Shown one piece after another: positions 31,052 to 42,992 of a stretch of DNA of 64,000 nucleotides. Source of the DNA: Phialophora verrucosa. Lineage: Eukaryota; Ascomycota; Eurotiomycetes; Chaetothyriales; Herpotrichiellaceae. The stretch is taken from positions 248,001-312,000 of the forward strand of contig MSED01000006.1 in the NCBI GenBank assembly GCA_002099365.1, in the 5' to 3' direction. Within the stretch, counting starts at the first letter, position 1, and each line of letters opens with the position of its first letter. The position numbers and the translations under genes are program-made. Under the pieces are notes generated by a model that was not told the DNA's origin, searched no databases, and saw only the letters and a program-made list of their open reading frames with translations.

Positions 31052-32401
31052 GGCGTGTTGTCGGAGTCAGGTCATACGAGAAGGGCTTGCCCAGACGCAA
31101 AGCGCACACGTTGTATCAAATGATTCAAAGAATTCCGTCTTGAGTTCCGTTTCATCCACGCTGATCAGCTTAAAGTGATGGTGGCAGCAGACTTCGCCGA
31201 CATGCACCCGATCACCGACCGATCTCGTATGCTGGTGCTTAGTCAGCCTTGAATGGCGCGGCCAGCTCGCCGTGTCGGCCAGATCGCTTTGCGCAGCGGA
31301 TGGAGATAGCAGGTTGCAGGGCGAACAAAGCGGCCGAAGAGTACTTGTATGGTCGAGCTGCAGGTGAGCTGATCCCCAAGCTTGGCTTATTTGGTGAGTT
31401 TGTCTGTGCAAGTCGGCAACCAGATATCGCGACGGCTGACTCACTCTCAACTCTTCTCATCTCACTTGGCCCAGGATGTCAGGGTGCTTATCCCCTCTTT
31501 CCATCTGATCATCTGTTTCCGCTGCCACGGTATTCCTCGTCCATCCAAGATCCCTTGGTTAGTCAATCTCTGCCATGTCCTTTCAGTGACCCCTCGATTC
31601 TTTCGAGCGCCTTTCCCTGACATATCCGGCGATAGTGGCACACCCCACAGCTCCGGTTCATGTGCAGGAATATGTGTGTGAATAAACAATCTCTGGAAGA
31701 CATTATTCGATTGCTCACGGAACCCTTCGTACCTATATAGCCGAGCGGTTCCACAGATCCCTCTGAATCTATCGTGTGCTCCAGACTGAGCCACTTTAGA
31801 CGAGTGATGAAAGCATATGCTCATCCGACTTGATCAATCCTTCTATAGCTTCGATGTCTCGACAAACCCACCAAATAAGCCAAGAGGTAGTCATAACACT
31901 TCGCCTGCGTATCAGTCTTTGAATCTCATGTTCTACGGCGGGGCATGGCCTTTTCAAGTTGATGAGTTTTTCCATGTACAAAGTTAACTTTACAGTCCTA
32001 TCGCGGAGTTGAAACAAGGCTCCATGGAACGAAGCCACTCAGTCGATCAAGTGCACAAAAAGTGCCCCAATCACCCTTGGGTTGATTTCACTCTTACTTC
32101 CTCTTCACTTCGTCAGAATGGTCCCCACCGGTGTCACACTTCACCTGTGTCTGTCCGACCAGCACGACCACCAGTACCCGCGGAAGTGAGGTGATGATTC
32201 CGTGAGAGTGAAAGCTATCAAGCTTGGCGACGCCATGCGAGGCGCAAGGTGAATATCTCCTGATTGCGCGCATTTTTCTAACAACGACACAAAGTCAAGC
32301 CTCCAGCCTCCAGCCTTTTGCTGTCCCTCTTGTCTCTGTGCGAGCGCTTGTCCTCATCTTCCGTATCCGTTTCTACTCGGACACAGGTCGACCGCTTCAG
32401 G
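31052..32401. other. Intergenic, divergent promoters
   Basis: 1.35 kb between the starts of the GST and the second HExxH gene. Several open frames of 60-125 codons on both strands overlap each other and lack motifs. No RNA gene or repeat is evident. Confidence 0.5.
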
Positions 32402-33601
32402 ATGCCGACACCCGTTTCGACCCAGCTCTGGCTGGTCTTCATTTCCTTTTCCCTCCTCATCTACACTGTTGGGGCCGTGGTGCCTTCCTGGCCAAACATG
32501 CCACAATACAGTTGGAGCTCTGCGCAACCACTGAGTGACGACCAGATCTCATACTTTGCATACACGATCCAGCACGCAGTTTTCCTGGCGAAGCAAGCTG
32601 TGATGTACTGGCCTTGTGACCCCTACAATGACGAGGTGAGTCGGCTCTGATGAAAACAGAGGATTGGAGTCGTGTGGTGCTTCTTCTCGTGCCACGATGC
32701 TCCCACTAACAGAGTATGACAGACATTCCTGCGCTACTTCGACCCCACCGAAGCCGAGTTTGCCAAAAACATGTTCCGAGCCATCGCCAACGTCCCATTT
32801 GACCTAGACCTCACCGACAGGGCCGCCCTCGAACGGCTTGCAAGCGACCCGATCAGTTTCAACCCTCGGTTCCAAGGGTTGTCTATTCATTTTCTGGGCA
32901 ACCATCCAGCATTGTTGCCCGAAAATGGAGGTCCCGGGGTCGCAGATGGAGGCTGTGACGACGAGGAGTTCGACGATGCGGAGAAGTTTGCTTTCATGGA
33001 AGTGACGTCTGGCGGCAGCGTCGGTCTGTTGTCCTTTTGCAGGAAGGTCTACCTAGATTTGCCCATGCTCAACGACCTGCTGAACCCGCCAGACTGGGCA
33101 GTAGATCCGCTCATGGACCAGACGAACGGGAGGCAATACAAATTCGGGTACGGCGGCTGCCCCGACTTCGACTACCGGGACAATAGCTGGATGGACACCA
33201 CCGGGCGGAACATGCTCCACGAGTTTTTTCACTACCCGGGTCTGTTTGCAGACGTGCCCAACTATGCGGTGATGATCCCGTTTGAATACCGGAACGATTG
33301 GGGTGAAACAATCCCGCATGTGATACTCGATTTCCAGCCCGACATAGACCGAGACGATGATGATGACGGCCCATCGAACGCCTACGGCGGCTGGAATGCC
33401 ATGCGAATCAACCAGGTGGAGCCCCTGGACAACGACGGCGTCAGATACAAGGGTATTTACAACCCCGACAACTACGCCTGGTACGCCACGAGTGTCTTCT
33501 GGTCGCGACAATGCGGGGAACGATTCGACTCGCCAGAGGATGAAGATGATTATGATAGAGACCGCCGCTCAAACCCACAGTACCCTTTCGGAGGGATTTG
33601 A
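32402..33601 (+). CDS. Secreted HExxH metallopeptidase-like protein, copy 2
   Basis: Exons 32402-32635 and 32723-33601 give 370 residues, paralogous to the gene at 26.5 kb over their whole length. Exon 1 is 234 nt in both, and the intron falls at the same codon (after CDPxND followed by Glu or Lys). The first ~25 residues are a signal peptide (QLWLVFISFSLLIYTVGA). HEFFH lies at residues 244-248, exactly as in copy 1, followed by the same PGLFADVPNYA. The C-terminal NPDNYAWYATSVFWSRQCGERF matches copy 1. An Asp-rich insert (about 330-ish in the nucleotide-distal third, IDRDDDDDGPS) and an acidic tail distinguish it. Function as a zinc peptidase is inferred from the motif. Confidence 0.82.
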
Positions 33602-36162
33602 GGTTCCGCTGGTCGGCTGCCATGGGAGGTACACCGGCACTGCACACCGCAGGGATTATCTTCTCAATTCAGGTGAGAATGATCCCCCAGGCCAGGGAAA
33701 AAACAGGGACACGGAGGGACTATGGCCGATAAAAGGCGGTTCAATCCAAACAAGGCACATCCAATCACCTAGTAATTGATGTACGACGCTGGAAGGCGGG
33801 AGACGGAAGGCGGGAGGGGCGGAGGCCTCGACCGACAGATGATGGATGGATGGATAGACACAGCGGTTGACCGCGCCCATACAATTTCCATGCGTCATAC
33901 GCCTCTAGCCATAGTGTTCGTATCGGTTCATTCACAGGCCCCCGCTCGGGTTCTTGTAGCCGGATGGAACCGACTCGACGTAGACCGTACCGCTCCGCAA
34001 GCTATAGGCCCAGGAGTGCGACAGGGTTCCTGCGTGGTGACTGTCTTCGCTTTGTTCCGTCGTGTGACGAGGCTCTGATTTCCCACTCTTCAATATCGAG
34101 GTCATCTTGGTCGGACAACATGACGGGAGGCAATCCGCAAGGTTAAATATGCAAGTGGCCTCCTCGGCCGCGATTCACACTGACTTGCATGGCTCTAATT
34201 TTCTGATCTCCGACATCTGGCCCCAGATAGGGCCTGTGGCGGACAGGACCGTCTATGATTGTACGACCTTGATGCGTGAGCACCCGGGCCGAATGACCGT
34301 GACGCGCTGCTTTGGCGCGCACCATTGCTCTTGTGAGTGTAACACACTTCGAGAGCAACGGCCCAGGTTATGCACACAGGGTCTATGGTCGCTAGCATAG
34401 CTTCCTGAGATAGCTGGCTGACTCACCTGCTTTCGTGACACAGGGTAATTTTCGAAGGTCCATTGAAATCGAAGTCTTGTTGAAATATGTTGACTCAATC
34501 TTCGAGGGCGCTGAACGGAGAGCATCCGGAATAAGAATCCGGATGTGAGACAATACGCTGGCTTACAGACCTTGGGCGATAATGTCGACTGATTTCCCCG
34601 AGAAGCCAGACTGGAGTCTGTGTCATCGTGCCCGTAAATGCCGTTCTAGGCTTCCAGCGTTAGTCCCAATTGCATGAAGTCGGCGTGAGCTATTGCTTCG
34701 GCGGTGGTCGCACTGTCGTCAACGTCGGCGCGCAGCGCTTCTCCGGCGATTGGATGCGGACAAACAGATCGCTCACAGATGTCGCCTGATTCTGATACAG
34801 TACCGCGTCTTCAGTTGGGCCCAGCATCGACATCGTGCTTCACTCTCGATCTGGCCAACGTTAAATTGGGTGGGATCGACATGGCAGCTTTGCTCTGTCA
34901 GAGTTGATGCCCAGTCAGAGCATCGACCAAGTGGCTGCGTCGCTGTAGCTTAATGAGCAGCACGAATACTTGCATCGTGAAGGCGTAGAAGAGGATGGTA
35001 ATCCTTCCCGGAGGCGACGGGTAGGTCTCTGTGCCTCTCTGTGTTTTGTTACGCCTCTCAGTCACTTTGCTGACACGGGTCCATGACAGCGGCTTTTCCT
35101 GGAGACCACAGGGAACGTACGCCCGAGGCCTGGCCTACGTCGTTCTTCTTGTTTGCTTCGCGCCACACAATTCAACAATCGTAGCCACATCCGGCGTGGC
35201 CAAGTTGTTTATGTGCTCGAACGGAGATGGGGCAAACAATACCATGGCATCATGCGGACAGTATACTGGTCGATGGCGATCTACTGAGGGATATCTTTGT
35301 GCTTCAAAGCCACTCGAGGTCGAACGTGATGTTGATCGATGACATGTTCATAAGGTCGGCCGAGCGGAGGATGACGCTTCACCGACAGCTTCATAATGGT
35401 CATTCTGCAACTGTGCCGCAAATGGTGAAAGCCGCGCGGAGAGCCTTTAATGGCGAGGGGGCATTGTATGAGTATTTGAAAACCGTGGTTGTGCTTGATG
35501 CAGGGATTGGAGGGACATATCGAACGAGTCCTGACACGAAAACAGTCGCCTCAACCTGATCATAAAGCTGCCTAGTCCCAGGGTCCGGCCCCGACTCTGG
35601 CTTTCCTTGTACGTAGGGTCAAAATCTCAAGGAATGGCCCATAGCATAATGCAAATACTGCTCTCAGTGCAGTCACTACGTAGTGTTCTTCCAGTCTAGG
35701 GGCTACCCCATGGTCGACTCCCGGTCATTGGCCGATGCAGGTCGCAATCTGACACGACCCTGTGAGTAAGCGTCAGACCACACGCCAAGACATGTCCGCC
35801 ACAGAGGAGACGTATTGTAGCGTCCCTAACTGGTCGCCATTGCCCTCGCATTGACCTTGCATAGATGGGTGATGGGAACAGTCCCAAGGCCCGAGGGGAA
35901 CACACGATGCGTGAGATATCCGCCTCCAATGGGCTGCTTGGCATCAACAAAAGCGATGGCGCCTTGCAAAAGTTAGAAACAACATTTTCCCCTGCAGTCG
36001 TTTAAAAAGGGCCTTTTCAGGAGGTAAGCGTGGCGGCACTGCGGCCGCTCTGATGACGCAGCGCACTTGGTGTGCAAGAAGCGATATAAGCCATGGATCC
36101 TCGATCAAACGGGCGAAAATTCTTGCACGATAGACTGCCAGCCAGCATTGAACTCTGCGACA
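33602..36162. other. 2.5 kb without a recognisable gene
   Basis: Downstream of HExxH copy 2 there is a short GATG repeat (about 33838-33856). Open frames up to about 110 codons, for example one ending at 35559 on the plus strand, show no known motif or convincing splice sites. A TATA-like GATATAAG at 36083-36090 lies about 75 nt upstream of the monooxygenase start. Confidence 0.5.
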
Positions 36163-37748
36163 ATGAATCCAGGCTATCCAACTGGGTCCTTCCTCTACCT
36201 CGAACGCGAGGATAATGAGGGCACAGGCGCGAACACCGCCTCGGTCAAGCTGCAGATTGCGGTCGTCGGCGCTGGGGTGGGGGGACTATCAGCAGCTATT
36301 GCTCTGCGGCGAGACGGCCACGACGTCACCGTCTTCGAGTCAACTCCCGTCCTGAGCGAGGTGAGTCGAGCCACGACATTTCCCATTCAAGTTCTCACCT
36401 CCTTTGTGCATTAGATCGGCGCCGGCATACAGGTTCCGCCAAACTCGACTCGTATACTCCATTCCTGGGGCCTCGAGGCCGTGCTCCGGAAGATCTCGAT
36501 GGTGCCTCGGAGTTTGCTCTGGCGACGATGGGAAAACGGCAAAGTCATTGGCAATTCCAGATTCAATCCAGAGTGCCAGGAGTTGTTTGGTTCTCCTTAC
36601 TATGTAACCCACAGGGCGCATCTCCATGAGATACTCCACCAGAAAGCTGTCGAGCTGGGTGTGGTGATTCGACTGGCGAGCAGAGTGGAGAAGTACAGTC
36701 CGGATGAACCATCATTTGTCCTCGCGGGCGGGGAAACCGTGAGAGCAGATCTTGTCGTGGCTGCTGACGGTACGAGCCATTGTACTGTGTATACAGGGAT
36801 ACTGACGAAGTCTAGGCATAAAATCCTTAGCTCGAAAGACGCTGCTCGGAGCAGCAGACAGCGGACTTCGAAACCATGGCCTAGCCGTGTATCGGGCCAC
36901 CGTGGATGTTGAGGAGATGTTGAAGAACGACAAGACTGCACCGCTCGTCGAAAGTCCAAATCTCCATCTCTGGTGCGTCGAGTTACGGCTCTCAACTGTC
37001 GGAGCAAGGGCTGATCATTGATAGGGTCGGAGGCAACAATTACCACGCCATGGCATACAGATTTGCCAACGACAAGCTACTCAATCTTGTCGTGACTCAC
37101 CCCGCCGAAGGCGAGCCCGAGACCTGGAATGGGAGAGATCATGGGGCAGACTTGCGAAGGGATTTCCAGGGCTGGGACCCCGCGTTGACCACATTGCTGG
37201 ATATGGTTCAGACTCCGACGAAGTGGCCGTTAAGAGACATCCAGGTTCCAGACAAATGGTCATCGGCAAGTCAAAAATTGATCTTGGTTGGAGACGCTGC
37301 TCACGCCATGTTGGCTTTCATGGCCTCTGGTGAGTCTTGTTTCCCAACTCGCAGAATGCAGCTAACGCTCCGCTTAGGCGCGGCAATGGCAGTCGAAGAT
37401 GCAGCGGCTTTGGCAGAAAGTCTGCGCTTTGCCACGAACAAAGACATGGTCCCCCAGGCAGTCGCCATTTTCGAACAAGTACGCATACCCCGAGTGAAAC
37501 AAGTGCACGAGGCCAGTGTCAAGCATGGATATACATTACACCTGCCGGACGGACCAGAACAGCAAAGCAGGGACAAGGCGATGGAGAAGGAAGTCAACGG
37601 CGAACATTTTATATCGAGTCCCAATCAGTGGAGTGACCCAACCATCCTGAGCTGGTTGTATCCATACAAGCCGGCAGTGGCAGTGAGAAAGGCCTGGACA
37701 GAGCGCGGTCAAAAGGACGGGAACCAGGTGAACGGAGTCCCGGGATGA
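36163..37748 (+). CDS. FAD-dependent monooxygenase (salicylate hydroxylase-like)
   Basis: Exons 36163-36360, 36415-36769, 36816-36972, 37025-37329 and 37378-37748 give 461 residues. The FAD-binding GxGxxG motif is VVGAGVGGLSAAIALRRDGHDVTVFE; the DG motif is DLVVAADGIKS, built across intron 2; the GD motif is LVGDAAHAMLAFMASGAAMAVEDAA, built across intron 4. Group A flavin monooxygenases use NAD(P)H and oxygen to hydroxylate aromatic compounds. The GD motif differs from the usual GDAAHPxxPxxxQGA: both Pro and the Gln are replaced (see finding). Start at ATG 36163 puts a 36-residue polar tail before the FAD motif. The substrate is unknown. Confidence 0.9.
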
Positions 37749-38058
37749 CTGAAAGAGGGCAGCAGTCGTCGAATGGAAGTTGTGATCGCGAGTTGAGCGT
37801 CCCAATTGATCTCCCACGTGTGCGCGTCGACCATATCGGGTTGAGTTTGGTGTTTGAGGCTCAGCGCTGAAGGCCCGTCGAGCCTTCGACTGACGGGCTG
37901 GGTGGCAGACACCTCCACCAATGTCAAAATGGCCACAGGCTGTTAGGCGCCATCATGTGAGAGCCATGACCTGTATTCTGTTCTCTTCCTGCGCACCAGC
38001 AGATGTGAGAATTTGCTCATGTATAAAGGTAGATACCGTAGGTGCGCCCTCGAGCATT
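37749..38058. other. Intergenic, convergent gene ends
   Basis: 310 bp between the 3' ends of the monooxygenase and the phosphatase; nothing beyond 3' untranslated sequence is expected. Confidence 0.5.
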
Positions 38059-38626
38059 TCACGTCTGTCCGTCCTTGTCGACGACTTGTTCTAGGAAGTT
38101 CTTGGAGAATCGAGTCACCTGTTGGAAGACTTCTTCAAATCCATTGTCGGCGCCATAGTACGGATCGACCACCTCTTCGCCCTTGCTCCTACCTCCGAAA
38201 TCGCCGAACATCATCACCTTTGCTTTCGTCTTCTTGCCTTTCGTTTCAGCTCGCCGTTGCAGACGCTGCAGGTCGCTGAAGTTGTACGCATCCATGGCGA
38301 AGATGTAGTCAAAGTCTTCAAAGTCTCCAGCATGAACTTGTCGTGCACCGTGTTCGTAGTCCGTGATGCCATGCTTACGAAGGGTCTTAAGCGTTCGATA
38401 ATCAGGTGGATCCAGCGTGTGGTATGCGCCAGTGCCAGCCGAGTCAACTTCGCCAATGCGAGGATTCGATTTCGTGAGCGATCGGAAGACGCCTTCGGCC
38501 ATTGTTGACCGGCCTGCAAGGAGCCAGTCAGACGAGATAGGTGTGACCGCAATGAGGGATGCACCTACAAATGTTCCCAAGGCAGACAAACAGCACAGAG
38601 ACCTTTGGGTCTGAGGATTCTGCCAT
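38059..38626 (-). CDS. Low-molecular-weight protein tyrosine phosphatase
   Basis: Exons 38626-38569 and 38513-38059 give 170 residues, the standard family size. The phosphate-binding loop is VCLGNICRSTMAEG: Cys15 is the nucleophile and Arg21 binds phosphate. The intron splits the codon of Cys20 within this loop, so the junction is fixed by the motif. The general acid is Asp136 in VVDPYYG. Other family segments are SAGTGAYHTLDPPDYRTLKTLRKHGI, ARQV and FDYIFAMDAYN. The yeast counterpart is Ltp1. Cytosolic; dephosphorylates phosphotyrosine. Confidence 0.95.
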
Positions 38627-39811
38627 TACCCCACAGATGGCGCAGCCTGATGTTGTACGTAGTAGATTGCGTGGACAGCCTCTGATAGCGGGGAATTTGC
38701 AATAGAGGCGGGATAACACGGATCTGTATCTCGTTCAGAGAGACCCCGCTTGAACAGTAGCTAAAAGCGTAGGAGTCGGTGGATGGCTTGGAGCAAATTG
38801 ATGTCGCGATCCCTTCAAGAGTGTATCAACGGACAACTACGAATTCCGGAGGTTCTCAGAGTGGGAGCAGGATTTCAGCCTTGCTCGGGAGTTTTGGCAG
38901 CCTTGCAGGTGGCTTGTCGGATTCTGGGGACGCCTGAGGCACAGAGACGAAACACTTTGCACCGCCGCAAGGCGCTAGAAACAGATGACCGACGCCACGG
39001 GAGATTGCAACTCTTGGAACCTTGGCACGAGATACTCCTTGAACGTGGTGACGAAGCAAGGGCGACGATCAGCGAGCAACGTGCCGAGGGTGCCATGAGA
39101 ATTCAGGTACAGACGAAGAAGCACTACAACGATTGGTGTTCTCACCTTCAACTCGATGGCAAATCGCAGGTGCATAAATAGAACAAGGCTCGCAGACGTT
39201 GCCCCAGGCGCCAACGTGGAAACAAGGCTTGCATCATCCTCCCGGCAGCCGAATGCGTGGTTTGCGGGCAATGAGCTTCCAGGCGGGGCTTTAACTGGCT
39301 GACCGCGCGCAGTTGTCCGTGGCGCCTGTCTTCTAACTGGCTGGGCTTGATGCAGGAGAGACTCGTTGCCGCGACTCGGGTAGTGAGAAAGTGTCCAAGA
39401 GAAATGCAGTGAGAGCTGAACAAGCTCGACAACTGCGCCCAGCTGAGAAGCGAAGGGGGGCACCTTTTTCCATCTCACCTGCAATTGAATATTGCGATCG
39501 ATCACCCCTTCACACGGTCGCTCGCTTCGTTTTGTTTGCTGCCCACAGTTGAGGCCGGCCGCCGACTCGATCCCTTCCCACTTCTGCATCATCCACTCCG
39601 CCCCATCCTCAGATCCAGTAATAGAAGGAGTAAACAATCTACTCCGCATAGTCCAGATCATCTTCACCACTCCGCCAGGATCTGATCCAACTGCGCGACC
39701 AGTCGCAGGTCCCAATTCTGACACACGATCGTCCTCGCTTGATTCTCACATTCCAGCATCCGAAAACAGACCACTTCTTCCCAGTGCGCTTCCCTCCGGC
39801 ATTGGCCCGTC
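38627..39811. other. Intergenic, promoter and 5' leader of chitin synthase
   Basis: 1.2 kb between divergent genes. A 249-codon minus-strand open frame (38975-39724) covers most of it but shows no motif, signal or splice pattern and probably is chance. The last few hundred bases are C/T-rich, as in fungal leaders. Confidence 0.5.
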
Positions 39812-42683
39812 ATGGCCTACAACCCGCTCGGTAACTTGCGACTTCTCTCTAAGCTGAAAGTATACTGACTTTGCGCTACCTAGGCGGTCCTCAGCGGGAC
39901 GGTGCATACTCTCCTGGTCAGCGTCCTCAGTACGACTCAAGATCGCCTTCTCCTGGCCGACCGTTACAGCCATATGCGCACCCAGACGAGGCCTTCTCGC
40001 GACAAGACTTACACCTTCAGATGCCGACTGCTTCCACCGATCGTTTAGCTATGCAGCCGACGTACTCTGTGGAAAACATCCCTCAGTCCCGCGGTCGCAA
40101 TCAACAGTATGAACAGCAGATGGCAACCGGTGCAGGTGGGGACGTCGGCTATGGAAGAAACGACTACATTGTCTCGCCGGAGGATCACCATGATGCATAT
40201 TACACCCAGCCATACTCCCCTCATCCCCAAGGCGATTACGCCCTAGACCCATATCCAACGCCAGACCAGGGCTACCGCAACGACAACGACAATGTCCCTA
40301 TCCTACAAGCAGATAATGCATACGGTCCCGATCCACACTCGCAGGAGGGAGTGGACTATGATGGATACGACGATGCACCAGGCCCAACGCCATCCCCTCA
40401 ACCCATTCGGAGGTGGAAGACGGTCAAGGAAGTCCAATTGTTCAATGGCAATTTGGTGCTCGATTGTCCTGTTCCTCCCAAGCTGCTGGCCAATGTACCC
40501 CATGCGAAACCACCGGAGAGAGACGAGTTCACGCATATGAGGTACTCGGCCGCGACTTGCGACCCATCCGAATTCTTCGAGGAGAGGTTCACTCTCAGAC
40601 AGCGACTGTTCGCAAAGCCGAGAGAGACCGAGTTGTTCATCGTGGTCACTATGTACAACGAAGACGAGTTCCTGTTTGCGCGGACAATGATCGGCGTCTT
40701 CAAGAACATTGAATATATGTGCAACCGCAACACCAGCAAGACTTGGGGCAAGGAGGCTTGGAAGAAAATCGTCGTATGCATTGTCAGCGATGGACGTGCC
40801 AAAATCAATCCGAGAACAAGAGCAGTTCTGGCCGGTTTGGGCGTCTACCAAGATGGCATTGCCAAGCAGCAAGTCAACGGTAAGGATGTCACAGCCCACA
40901 TCTACGAGTATACCACACAAGTTGGCTTGGATCTCAAGGGCACACAAGTATCTCTGAAGCCGCGATCAGCTACGCCAGTCCAATTGCTGTTCTGTCTGAA
41001 GGAGAAGAACCAGAAGAAAATCAATTCCCATCGGTGGTTCTTCCAGGCCTTCGGCCGGGTTCTCGATCCTAACATTTGTGTGCTCATTGACGCTGGAACC
41101 AAACCGGGCAAAGATTCCATCTATCAATTGTGGAAAGCCTTCGACCTGGAACCCATGTGCGGGGGTGCTTGTGGTGAAATCAAGGTCATGTTGGATAAAG
41201 GCAAGAAGCTCTATAATCCTCTGGTCGCCACACAGAACTTCGAGTACAAGATGTCGAATATCCTGGACAAACCTTTGGAGTCGGCATTCGGTTTCATCTC
41301 CGTGCTTCCTGGCGCTTTTTCAGCATATCGGTACGTGGCTTTGCAGAACGACAAGAACGGCGACGGACCCCTCGAGAAGTACTTCAAGGGCGAAACCATG
41401 CACGCTGACGCTGGCGTGTTTACCGCAAACATGTACTTGGCTGAAGATCGAATTCTCTGTTTCGAACTTGTCAGCAAACGCAACTGCCAGTGGATTCTTC
41501 AGTACGTCAAATCAGCAACGGGCGAGACTGATGTCCCCGATGGCATTGCGGAGTTCATTCTTCAGCGACGACGTTGGCTCAATGGCTCCTTTTTTGCTGC
41601 AGTATACGCCGTGGCGCATGTCTATCAGATTTGGCGCAGCAATCACAGTGCAATACGCAAGCTCATGTTCCTGATCGAATTCATCTACCAGACTATAAAC
41701 ATGCTCTTTGCATGGTTCGCGATCGGCAACTTCTTCCTGGTTTTCAGGCTCCTGACAAGCTCCCTTGGAACGTCGTCTACGTTGGGATCGGCCGGTACTG
41801 TCCTGGGCGTCGTCTTCGAATTCGTCTACCTCGGCACATTATTGTATTGTTTCATTCTGTCTATGGGAAATAGGCCCCAAGGCTCGAAGAAGTCATACCT
41901 CGCAATGGTCATCTTTTGGTCGATCTTGATGGTTTGGTTGACGTTCGCGTCAATCTTTTTGACGGTCAAGGCCATCCAGACGGAGATTGCAGAAAAAGAC
42001 TTCAGTTTCTCGACAATATTCAACAACAGCACCTTTTTTGCCATCATTGTCTCCCTCGCCAGCACATATGTCCTCTGGTTCGTCGCAAGTATTTTGTTCT
42101 TTGACCCTTGGCACATGTTCACCTGTTTCATCCAATACATCATCCTCACACCAACATACATCAATGTACTCAACATTTACGCATTTTGTAACACTCACGA
42201 CATCACATGGGGTACGAAAGGAGACGACAAAGCAGAGAAGCTGCCCAGCGCAAATGTTAAGCCCAATGGACAGGTCGATGTTATGATCCCCCAGGACGAT
42301 GGTGATCTTAATGCTCAGTACGATGCCGAATTGAAGGTATTCGCAAAAAAGGCCGAGAAGGAGTTCAAGCCGCAAAGTCCTGCGGACAAGCAGGAGGACT
42401 ACTACAAGTCATTCCGGAGCAATGTCGTCACGGCTTGGATGGTTACGAACTTTATTCTGGTGGCGTCAGTTCTGAATATCTCGGGCTTCCAGCGCATCAA
42501 TGTAGACGTGACCGAGACACAGAACTCCACCATCTACTTGAACGTCATCCTGTGGTCAGTGGCGGGCTTGTCCTTATTCAGATTCACAGGAGCCTGTTGG
42601 TTCTTGGTTGTGCGACTGGTAAGTGGATCATGATGTTGTTTGTGCTGCCTCCCGCTAACCTCAAGCAGTTCCGCGGTGTATGA
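39812..42683 (+). CDS. Chitin synthase, division 1 (class I-III)
   Basis: Exons 39812-39830, 39884-42618 and 42669-42683 give 922 residues. A Pro/Gln/Tyr-rich, disordered N-tail of ~180 residues precedes the Chitin_synth_1N region (RRWKTVKEVQLFNGNLVLDCPVP) and the GT2 domain. Key parts: ETELFIVVTMYNEDE, VVCIVSDGRAKINPR, CVLIDAGTKPG, the acceptor-site LAEDRILCFEL and the catalytic QRRRWLNGSFF. At least six or seven helices follow. The enzyme polymerises UDP-GlcNAc into chitin at the plasma membrane and is zymogenic in this division. The helix region (IRKLMFLIEFIYQTINMLFAWFAIGNFF) suggests class I or III, but I cannot decide. The last exon codes only FRGV and the stop; if intron 2 is kept the end becomes VSGS. 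Confidence 0.95.
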
Positions 42684-42992
42684 TTTCACGAATGGCTCAA
42701 GAGTGGGCAGAAATGGATGGGATAAGCAATGCATGGCGTTTGATGTTCTGGGTACCAACGACACAATATGCGTACTTCGGCGAGATACCCCCGAAAATAT
42801 TGGATGAATGGTCCGGTTCATGAAGACCTCGCGGGTGGGAGGGTAACTTCATTTGGATATCGTACAGGTTAAAATAATGAAAATCAAGTCATGGACTCGA
42901 CCGTCTGTCTGATTTCATGCTTTGCTTCCCCAAGCGCCACATTCTACGTAATGCATCTGAACTTCCCTTCCTCTTATCAATGCGATCATTGG
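42684..42992. other. Intergenic, convergent gene ends
   Basis: 309 bp of probable 3' untranslated sequence between the chitin synthase and TMEM234-like genes. Confidence 0.5.

Noticed and set aside
33838..33856. GATG run as a possible CRISPR-like or functional array
   Set aside because: Only a few tetranucleotide units; an ordinary microsatellite, and CRISPR is not expected in a fungal nucleus.
38975..39724. 249-codon minus-strand frame upstream of chitin synthase
   Set aside because: No domain, signal or conserved-looking segment, and it covers the expected promoter and leader of the chitin synthase gene.
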